A stretch of DNA of 64,000 nt, from assembly GCF_016909155.1 (NCBI RefSeq), contig NZ_JAFBFG010000001.1, forward strand, positions 248,001 to 312,000, written 5' to 3'. The DNA is from Chryseomicrobium aureum (GTDB lineage: Bacteria > Bacillota > Bacilli > Bacillales_A > Planococcaceae). Below the pieces are notes generated by a model. That model had not been told where the DNA came from and ran no database searches. It was given only the letters and a program-made list of their open reading frames with translations. Of the stretch, positions 57,717 through 64,000 are shown in pieces. Positions within the stretch are counted from its first letter, which is position 1, and every line of letters begins with the position of its first letter. Position numbers and translations under genes: made by a program.

Positions 57717-57833
57717 ATGTGTTTATCGGAGTTGATTCGTAAAGAATTGGTAGGTGTGCAAGACGGTAAGAAATATGGACTGCTAGAACATGCGGAACTG
57801 GTAGTCGAACCTGTGAGCGGAGACTTAGTCTAA
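57717..57833 (+). pseudogene. ymxH: Truncated YlmC/YmxH-family (PRC-barrel-like) remnant
   Basis: A 38-codon frame with an excellent ribosome site (AAGGGGGG) begins MCLSELIRKELVGVQDGKK and contains YGLLEHAELVVEPVSGDLV before a TAA. The YlmC/YmxH family starts MRLSEL..KE and is about 80 aa, so only the N-terminal half remains; no continuation is visible in another frame. In B. subtilis ymxH, a sporulation-associated gene of unclear role, is at exactly this place after mlpA. It could still make a short peptide. Confidence 0.7.
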
Positions 57834-57893
57834 AAGGTTGCCTTCTAAAAATAATAGTAATAATTATTTAATCCCGTGAATTATCATACGAAT

Positions 57894-57904
57894 TGTGGTA
57901 CAAT
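57894..57904 (+). promoter_or_regulatory. Extended -10 promoter candidate for asd-dapA
   Basis: TTGTGGTACAAT: TG one base before TACAAT, no good -35; 35 bp before the asd GTG. The rest of the 57834-57938 gap is AT-rich with no gene. Confidence 0.5.
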
Positions 57905-57938
57905 ATCGCCATTATGAATGCAGGAAGGGGAGTTTAGA

Positions 57939-58979
57939 GTGAGTGAACAATACCAGGTTGCCATCGTAGGGGCAACAGGAGCAGTAGGACAGAAAATAGC
58001 TGAGAAACTAGTTGAGAGGAATTTTCCATACTCCCATATAAAATTATTGGCATCCAGTCGTTCAGCAGGCCAAACTGCTAAAGTTGGTGGCCATACCTAT
58101 ACAATCGAAGAAGCGAAACCGGAAGCGTTTGATGGTGTGGATTTTGCGTTCTTCTCAGCAGGTGGAGACGTCTCCAGAAAGCTTGCAAAAGAAGCTGCGG
58201 CTCGTGGAGCAGTTGTCATTGATAATACAAGTGCTTTTCGGATGGACCCGGATACGCCGCTTGTGGTGCCGGAAGTGAATCCGCAGGCATTACATGAACA
58301 CAACGGGATCATTGCGAATCCAAACTGTTCAACAATTCAAATGGTATGTGTACTTGAACCACTTCGACAAAAAGCAGGTTTGAAAAAGGTAATCGTTTCG
58401 ACATATCAAGCCGTTTCTGGTTCGGGTGCAGCGGCAATCGATGAGTTGACGAAAGAAAGTCATGCTTTGGGACTTTCGGAACCGTCGCCACAAGTGTTAC
58501 CAGTAAAGAGTCAACCAAAGCATTATCCGATTGCAGGGAATCTACTCCCACAAATCGATGTGTTTGAAGAAAATGGTTTTACATTTGAAGAGATGAAAAT
58601 GATGAACGAAACTAAGAAAATCATGAGCTTGCCAGACCTTTCAATTGCAGCTACATGTGTGCGTGTTCCAGTCGTCACAGGACACTCTGAATCCGTCTAT
58701 TTAGAAACAGAACAAGAGCTATCATTACAGGAGATTCGAGACGTTTTAACAGCGGCTGAAGGCGTGGTCCTACAAGATGATCCAACAGCTCAAGTGTACC
58801 CGATGCCACTCTACGCAACAGATGAAGATCCAGTATTCGTCGGCAGAATTCGTAAAGACCCAGTTGAAAAGACCGGAATTCATTTATGGATTGTTGCGGA
58901 CAATCTGTTAAAAGGTGCCGCTCTGAATTCCATTCAGATTGCCGAAAAAATGATTGAACAAAAAGAGGTGTCCTCGTGA
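57939..58979 (+). CDS. asd: Aspartate-semialdehyde dehydrogenase
   Basis: 346 aa. Reduces aspartyl phosphate to aspartate semialdehyde, feeding lysine, diaminopimelate, threonine and methionine synthesis. NADP site VAIVGATGAVGQKI at the N-terminus, active-site Cys130 in NPNCSTIQM, YQAVSGSGAAA, and C-terminal VGRIRKD. GTG 57939 is preferred over ATG 57918 because AGGAAGGGG lies between them. dpaA/dpaB (before) and dapG (after), present in B. subtilis, are missing. Confidence 0.96.
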   Translation: MSEQYQVAIVGATGAVGQKIAEKLVERNFPYSHIKLLASSRSAGQTAKVGGHTYTIEEAKPEAFDGVDFAFFSAGGDVSRKLAKEAAARGAVVIDNTSAFRMDPDTPLVVPEVNPQALHEHNGIIANPNCSTIQMVCVLEPLRQKAGLKKVIVSTYQAVSGSGAAAIDELTKESHALGLSEPSPQVLPVKSQPKHYPIAGNLLPQIDVFEENGFTFEEMKMMNETKKIMSLPDLSIAATCVRVPVVTGHSESVYLETEQELSLQEIRDVLTAAEGVVLQDDPTAQVYPMPLYATDEDPVFVGRIRKDPVEKTGIHLWIVADNLLKGAALNSIQIAEKMIEQKEVSS

Positions 58980-59884
58980 ATTTAGGTAAAGTTTCAACAG
59001 CACTGATCACACCGTTTACATCGACTGGTGAAGTTGACGTTAACCAACTACAAAAAATTGTAGAGCATTTGCTACAATCAGGTACAGAAAGTATTGTAGT
59101 GAATGGGACTACGGCCGAATCACCAGTGTTGTCTCATGACGAAAAGGTACGTGTCATTCAAACAGTAGTGAATCAAGTAGCAGGTCGTGTGCCTGTAATC
59201 GCTGGAACGGGTTCAAACAACACAGCACAGACGATTGCTTTCACAAAAGAAGTCGAAGCACTCGGTGTTGATGGTTGCATGGTCGTCGCACCTTATTACA
59301 ATAAACCAAATCAACGCAGCATGATTGCCCATTTCACAGCGATTGCTGATGCTGCGACAAAGCCATTAATGCTCTACAATATACCCGGACGTTCAGTTGT
59401 CAATATGACCGCTGACACTACAGCTGAATTAAGTAAGCATGCAAACATTCACTGGATGAAAGAAGCAAGTGGAGACGTTGGCCAAATTACACAGATACTC
59501 CGTAAATCATCAAAAGATTTCAAAGTATATAGTGGAGATGATGGTCTGACATTGCCGTTGTATGCGATTGGTGCTAGTGGTATCGTCTCTGTTGCATCTC
59601 ATATTGTCGGCAAAGAGATGCAAGAAATGATTCAAGCTTTTGAGCAAGGAAATCATTCGCTTGCTAGAGCATATCATCAACTTCTACAACCACTTTTTGA
59701 TGGGCTGTTCACATCTCCGAATCCAACAGTCGTCAAATATGCACTCGGAAAGCTGCACGGTTTTTCAGAGGACGTGCGTTTACCCCTCGTTCCATTAAGT
59801 GCCGAAGAGAAAGCAAACTTTGATACACTTTGGGCAGAATTTGAAGAAGGCCGGAATAAATTAACACGCACGATCCAAGACTGA
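58976..59884 (+). CDS. dapA: 4-hydroxy-tetrahydrodipicolinate synthase
   Basis: 302 aa TIM-barrel aldolase condensing pyruvate with aspartate semialdehyde, the first committed step to lysine and diaminopimelate. NGTTAESPVLSHDEK near residue 43, MLYNIPGRSVVNM, Schiff-base Lys162 in HWMKEASGD. GTG start overlaps the asd TGA (GTGA). The stop is inside the terminator stem. Confidence 0.96.
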   Translation: MNLGKVSTALITPFTSTGEVDVNQLQKIVEHLLQSGTESIVVNGTTAESPVLSHDEKVRVIQTVVNQVAGRVPVIAGTGSNNTAQTIAFTKEVEALGVDGCMVVAPYYNKPNQRSMIAHFTAIADAATKPLMLYNIPGRSVVNMTADTTAELSKHANIHWMKEASGDVGQITQILRKSSKDFKVYSGDDGLTLPLYAIGASGIVSVASHIVGKEMQEMIQAFEQGNHSLARAYHQLLQPLFDGLFTSPNPTVVKYALGKLHGFSEDVRLPLVPLSAEEKANFDTLWAEFEEGRNKLTRTIQD

Positions 59885-59903
59885 GGAAACTCAGTCTTTT
59901 TTT
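59877..59903 (+). terminator. Intrinsic terminator overlapping the dapA stop
   Basis: AAGACTGAG / CTCAGTCTT perfect 9-bp stem, loop GAAA (a stable tetraloop), then a run of T. The TGA stop codon lies in the ascending arm. Confidence 0.92.
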
Positions 59904-59917
59904 CGTTTCACCCCTAC

Positions 59918-59946
59918 TTTCTAAAACGCAACGAGTAAGCTATAAT
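59918..59946 (+). promoter_or_regulatory. Sigma-A promoter for rnjB
   Basis: Perfect -10 TATAAT with a weak -35 (TTTCTA) 17 bp upstream, 45 bp before the TTG start. Confidence 0.6.
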
Positions 59947-59991
59947 GAAGACTAGTGAAAAGGTGCGGGTACTTATTTAGGAGGAAATCAA

Positions 59992-61656
59992 TTGAAAACT
60001 GTTAATGAATCAATTCGCGTGATTCCACTCGGTGGAGTTGGAGAAATCGGAAAGGCTATGTACGTTGTGGAAATTGACGATGAAATCTTCGTTGTCGACA
60101 GCGGACTGATGTTCCCGGAAAATGAAATGCTGGGGATCGACATCGTCATTCCTGATTTAAGCTATTTAGAAGAAAATAAAGATCGTGTAAAGGGTATCTT
60201 TTTAACACATGGTCATGAAGATGCGATTGGATCAATTGCATACTTACTTCAAAAAATATCAGCGCCTGTTTATGGTTCGAAACTTACAATCGCGCTTGCA
60301 AAAACGCATTTAAAAGATTTAAAACCAAAGCAACCGGTAAAGTTTTTCGAAGTAACAAACGCAAGTCGCATGAACTTTAGTCGTACGCACGTGACATTTT
60401 TCCATGTGACACACAGCATTCCAGACACACTTGGGATTGTGTTCCATACATCAGAAGGTCCAATCGTTTACACAAGTGAATTCAAATTTGATCAGTCAGC
60501 GCAAGGAAAATACGCACCAGACCTAGCCAAACTTGCAATGCTTGGTGATCAAGGTGTATTTATGTTGCTATCCGACTCAACAGAAGCAGAACGTCCAGGG
60601 TATACAACGTCTGAGACCGTTATTGCAAACCAATTATCAGACACGTTCTATGCTGCAAAAGGGCGCGTTATTGTAGCTCTTTACGCGTCTAACTTTATCC
60701 GTATCCAGCAAGTGTTAGATAAAGCTAAGGAAACCGGTAAAAAAGTGGCATTTGCGGGACGTACTTTAGAAACGACGATGAAGATCGCAATAGACTTGGG
60801 CTACATGATTGTCGGAGAAGATGTATTGATTCCTTTAAAAGAAATCAGTTCAGTTGATGAAGATAACCTCGTTATCATCGTATCCGGTACACAAGGTGAA
60901 CCATTAGAAGCACTTGAAAAAATGGTGCGCAAACAACATCGTGAAATTAAAATCAATGAAAATGATACAGTACTGATTACGTTCACACCATCTCCAGGTA
61001 TGGAAGTAAGCATGTACCACACGATGAATAGCATCGCAAAAGCGGGAGCACGCGTGTTGACATCTGCTAAAAATGTCCACGTATCCGGTCACGGTAGTCA
61101 AGAAGACTTGAAGATGATGATCAACTTCTTAAAACCGAAGCATTTCATTCCCGTTCAAGGTGAATATCGTATGCTGATTGCTCACTCAAAGCTGGCTCAA
61201 CAAACAGGCATGTCGAAGTCTCAAATCTTTATTGCGGATAAAGGGGACATTGTCGAGTTTAAAAACGGCAAGGTGCGCATGAGTGGCCGCGTTACAGCAG
61301 GGAATGTGTTGATTGATGGGATAGGAGTAGGAGATGTTGGAAATATCGTGCTTCGTGACCGTAAATTATTATCGCAAGATGGTATTTTCATTGTCGTCGT
61401 GACGTTAGATCGCAAGAAGCGTAAGATTGCCAGTGGACCTGAAGTATTATCTCGTGGATTTGTGTATGTACGCGAATCTGAAGAACTACTGCAGGAAGCG
61501 CAACAAAAAGTGAAAACGGTTGTTGAAAAGTATACAGAGAAAGAATCGTTTGAGTGGACGAATATCAAGCAAGAGATTCGGGATACATTGCACTCGTATC
61601 TTTTCCAGCAAACGAAGAGACGCCCGATGATCATTCCGATCATTATGGAATATTAA
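59992..61656 (+). CDS. rnjB: Ribonuclease J2
   Basis: 554 aa metallo-beta-lactamase/beta-CASP RNase. In B. subtilis J2 partners with J1 in RNA decay and is itself a weak nuclease. The metal motif HGHEDH of J1 reads HGHEDA here (residues 73-78) and the later Asp of TGDFKFD is Glu163 in TSEFKFD, so two metal ligands are altered, marking this as the J2 subgroup. C-terminal [13 protein letters not shown] is typical. Start TTG after AGGAGG. J1 is expected elsewhere on the chromosome. Confidence 0.93.
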   Translation: MKTVNESIRVIPLGGVGEIGKAMYVVEIDDEIFVVDSGLMFPENEMLGIDIVIPDLSYLEENKDRVKGIFLTHGHEDAIGSIAYLLQKISAPVYGSKLTIALAKTHLKDLKPKQPVKFFEVTNASRMNFSRTHVTFFHVTHSIPDTLGIVFHTSEGPIVYTSEFKFDQSAQGKYAPDLAKLAMLGDQGVFMLLSDSTEAERPGYTTSETVIANQLSDTFYAAKGRVIVALYASNFIRIQQVLDKAKETGKKVAFAGRTLETTMKIAIDLGYMIVGEDVLIPLKEISSVDEDNLVIIVSGTQGEPLEALEKMVRKQHREIKINENDTVLITFTPSPGMEVSMYHTMNSIAKAGARVLTSAKNVHVSGHGSQEDLKMMINFLKPKHFIPVQGEYRMLIAHSKLAQQTGMSKSQIFIADKGDIVEFKNGKVRMSGRVTAGNVLIDGIGVGDVGNIVLRDRKLLSQDGIFIVVVTLDRKKRKIASGPEVLSRGFVYVRESEELLQEAQQKVKTVVEKYTEKESFEWTNIKQEIRDTLHSYLFQQTKRRPMIIPIIMEY

Positions 61657-61673
61657 ATTGTACAGGGTTTCCA

Positions 61674-61697
61674 CCTTCCGGGGAGGAGGCCCTTTTT
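61674..61697 (+). terminator. Probable terminator of rnjB
   Basis: Imperfect GC-rich stem (AGGG..TCC.CC / GG.GGA..CCCT) then five T. Confidence 0.6.
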
Positions 61698-61721
61698 ACT
61701 TATGAAAATGAGGTGAGCGAA

Positions 61722-64000
61722 GTGGCACGAAAACAAACAAAACGAAAGACCACAAAAAAGAAGAAAACACCCATGCATCCTTTGTTGTATGAAGTGATTG
61801 GTCTTTTATTAATTGGACTCGCTGTCATCGGTTTGTTCGAATTTGGTCCTGTTGGATCTGCAATTCACTTTGTGGGTGAAGCGTTATTTGGAAACTGGCA
61901 TATGGCACTTCCCTTTTTCTTTATTCTCTATGCACTTTGGATGATGGTAAAGCAAACCTTTCCAAAATGGACAAATCGCATTACTAGTGGCTCGATTTTA
62001 GTGTTTACGGGAATTTTGATGCTCAGCCACCATTTTATGATTACTCAACGAACCGAAATGGGCTTTGCTGTAGATTCTTCTGTTATGAAAGAAACTCTGA
62101 CAGTATTGTTTTCTGACACAGTGACGTCAAACCTTGGAGGAGGCCTTTTAGGTGGTGTGTTGTATGCTTCTGCAAGTGCTTTAGTTGCATCGACTGGCGC
62201 CGTGATCGTCGCTTGGATTATCCTATCAATTGGACTTATCATTATTACTGGAAAAGCGTTAATTCCATGGCTTGCTGCGTTTTCAAAACAAGCAAGTGTA
62301 GCAGGCTTTGATTCTGTAAAAGGATGGATGCAAGCGCAATCTGAAAAACCAAAAAAGAGGGCTCAGCACGCAAAGCCAAAATCAACTCCAGAGCAGTCAA
62401 TTCAAGTTGGTGTGCATGACGAGCAATTGTCTACTAAAGAAGAGATAGAAGAACTTCCTCAACAAGCACCCATTATTTCGGCTTTCAATGAACGACCAAA
62501 ACCGAGCGTGGAAAAACAGCCAGAAGAACCTGTAAAAGATGTGGAAATCACGATTGCAGGTGGAGAGCTTGAAAATGAAGATTATTTATTGCCAAGTTTT
62601 GAATTATTAACGCCTTCTCCACATGCGGATCAAAGCTCTGAGCTTGGCGCAATTCAATCCAACGCAAAGAAATTAGAACAGACATTTTTAAGTTTTGGAG
62701 TGAAGGCAAAAGTCACGCAAGTGCACCTTGGTCCTGCTGTGACAAAATATGAAGTACTTCCTGACGTGGGAGTAAAAGTGAGTCGCATTGTTAGTTTAAG
62801 TGACGACCTAGCACTAGCTCTTGCTGCACGTGATATTCGAATTGAAGCGCCGATTCCTGGAAAATCTGCAATTGGGATCGAAGTACCAAATTCTGAAGTG
62901 GCGATGGTTAGCTTACGTGAAGTATTAGAAGAGAGTTCACTAGGCAACCCTGGAAAACTTGCTGTGGCTCTCGGGCGCGATATCACTGGAAAAGCAGTTG
63001 TTGCTGAACTGAATAAAATGCCTCACCTTCTCGTGGCAGGTTCTACTGGTTCTGGGAAGAGTGTTTGTATGAACGGGATTATTGTCAGTTTGATGATGCG
63101 TGCAAAACCGCATGAAGTGAAAATGATGATGATTGACCCAAAAATGGTCGAATTAAATGTATACAATGGGATTCCGCATTTGCTTGCACCTGTTGTAACA
63201 GATCCGCGAAAAGCTTCACAAGCACTGAAAAAAATTGTTTCTGAAATGGAGCGGCGCTACGATTTGTTCTCTCATACGGGCACACGAAATATGGAAGGCT
63301 ACAACCTATATGTAGAGAACTGGAACAATGAGAATGAAGAGCAACATGCAAAGCTTCCCTATATTGTTGTGTTCGTCGATGAGTTAGCGGACTTGATGAT
63401 GGTTGCTTCAAATGATGTGGAAGACTCTATTACACGTCTTGCACAAATGGCACGAGCTTCCGGCATTCATTTAATTATCGCTACACAACGCCCGAGTGTT
63501 GATGTTATCACAGGTATTATCAAAGCAAATATTCCATCTCGTATTGCGTTCTCGGTATCTTCTGCAATCGACTCTCGTACGATTTTAGATATGGGAGGAG
63601 CAGAAAAATTACTGGGACGAGGGGACATGTTATTCCACCCATCTGGAAATTCCAAACCGGTGCGTGTGCAAGGAGCATTTGTTTCCGATTCTGAAGTTGA
63701 ACGCATAGTAGATGCTGTAATTGAGCAACAAAAAGCAAACTACGTAGAAGAAATGATTCCGACAGAAGTGGAAGAAACAGTTCAAAAAGAAGAGCGCGAT
63801 GATTTATTTGATGACGCTGCACAACTGGTAATGGAAATGCAAACAGCTTCAGTATCGATGATTCAAAGACGTTTTCGTGTAGGCTATTCCCGTGCAGCTC
63901 GAATTATTGATCAGCTTGAATTAGCTGGGATAGTTGGCCCATACGAAGGGTCTAAGCCACGTCAGGTATTAATGAATCGTGGGACATACGATATGGAAGA
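61722..64000 (+). CDS. spoIIIE: DNA translocase SpoIIIE/FtsK, 3' truncated
   Basis: At least 759 residues in view, running off the right edge. FtsK/SpoIIIE family DNA pump that clears chromosome from the division septum. The N-terminus is basic ([13 protein letters not shown]), followed by four hydrophobic segments (about residues 20-190), a charged linker, then the motor: alpha/beta domain, Walker A GSTGSGKS near residue 440, Walker [25 protein letters not shown], and the gamma winged helix beginning near residue 695 ([23 protein letters not shown]). GTG start after GAGGTG. tepA, between rnjB and spoIIIE in B. subtilis, is absent. Whether this copy serves sporulation or only division cannot be told. 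Confidence 0.95.
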   Translation, partial: MARKQTKRKTTKKKKTPMHPLLYEVIGLLLIGLAVIGLFEFGPVGSAIHFVGEALFGNWHMALPFFFILYALWMMVKQTFPKWTNRITSGSILVFTGILMLSHHFMITQRTEMGFAVDSSVMKETLTVLFSDTVTSNLGGGLLGGVLYASASALVASTGAVIVAWIILSIGLIIITGKALIPWLAAFSKQASVAGFDSVKGWMQAQSEKPKKRAQHAKPKSTPEQSIQVGVHDEQLSTKEEIEELPQQAPIISAFNERPKPSVEKQPEEPVKDVEITIAGGELENEDYLLPSFELLTPSPHADQSSELGAIQSNAKKLEQTFLSFGVKAKVTQVHLGPAVTKYEVLPDVGVKVSRIVSLSDDLALALAARDIRIEAPIPGKSAIGIEVPNSEVAMVSLREVLEESSLGNPGKLAVALGRDITGKAVVAELNKMPHLLVAGSTGSGKSVCMNGIIVSLMMRAKPHEVKMMMIDPKMVELNVYNGIPHLLAPVVTDPRKASQALKKIVSEMERRYDLFSHTGTRNMEGYNLYVENWNNENEEQHAKLPYIVVFVDELADLMMVASNDVEDSITRLAQMARASGIHLIIATQRPSVDVITGIIKANIPSRIAFSVSSAIDSRTILDMGGAEKLLGRGDMLFHPSGNSKPVRVQGAFVSDSEVERIVDAVIEQQKANYVEEMIPTEVEETVQKEERDDLFDDAAQLVMEMQTASVSMIQRRFRVGYSRAARIIDQLELAGIVGPYEGSKPRQVLMNRGTYDME

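Overview
The window is a contiguous piece of a low-to-mid-GC Firmicutes chromosome and reads as one conserved housekeeping block. Gene order follows the Bacillus subtilis rpe-thiN-spoVM-rpmB to spoIIIE segment almost gene for gene. The protein sequences, the presence of a SpoVM-like micro-protein and the losses listed below suggest a Bacillales member outside Bacillus sensu stricto, most likely Planococcaceae. I cannot name a genus from the sequence alone. No rRNA, tRNA, CRISPR array, prophage, transposase or plasmid function was seen.

Layout. 1-2 kb: 3' end of rpe, thiN, a 28-codon spoVM-like gene, and convergent rpmB. 1.6-3.7 kb: Asp23/Gls24 protein and fakA. 3.7-4.7 kb: a gene-free stretch full of foldback repeats. 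4.7-8.3 kb: sdaAB, sdaAA, recG. 8.4-12 kb: FapR-controlled fatty-acid operon fapR-plsX-fabD-fabG-acpP. 12-19.2 kb: rnc, smc, ftsY, ylxM, ffh (RNA processing, chromosome organisation, SRP targeting). 19.2-24 kb: rpsP, khpA, rimM, trmD, rplS, lepB, rbgA, rnhB. 24-30.5 kb: sucC, sucD, dprA, topA, trmFO. 30.5-34.3 kb: xerC, hslV, hslU, codY. 34.3-34.6 kb: a second repeat locus in which one repeat family sits inside another. 34.8-46.4 kb: rpsB, tsf, pyrH, frr, uppS, cdsA, dxr, rseP, polC. 46.5-57.7 kb: rimP, nusA, rnpM, ylxQ, infB, ylxP, rbfA, truB, ribF, rpsO, pnp and an M16 peptidase. 57.7-64 kb: a truncated YlmC/YmxH remnant, asd, dapA, rnjB and the 5' part of spoIIIE/ftsK.

The genes form a growth-coupled set: ribosomal proteins with their maturation factors (RimM, RimP, RbfA, RbgA, TrmD, TruB), translation factors (EF-Ts, RRF, IF2), RNA decay (RNase III, RNase J2, PNPase), membrane and envelope precursors (PlsX/Fab, UppS, CdsA, Dxr), secretion (Ffh, FtsY, LepB) and chromosome handling (SMC, TopA, XerC, SpoIIIE). 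Most units are bounded by clear intrinsic terminators and several have near-consensus sigma-A promoters.

Relative to B. subtilis the block lacks ylqD, ylqG/ylqH, the whole fla/che operon between codY and rpsB, proS, the ylxY deacetylase gene, dpaA/dpaB, dapG and tepA. ymxH is reduced to 38 codons. Motility and sporulation genes have therefore been pruned from this locus, while spoVM and spoIIIE remain. I found no undescribed multi-gene system. The most unusual material is two families of intergenic foldback repeats whose copies differ by compensatory, base-pair-preserving changes, including one locus where a B-type repeat lies inside an A-type repeat.
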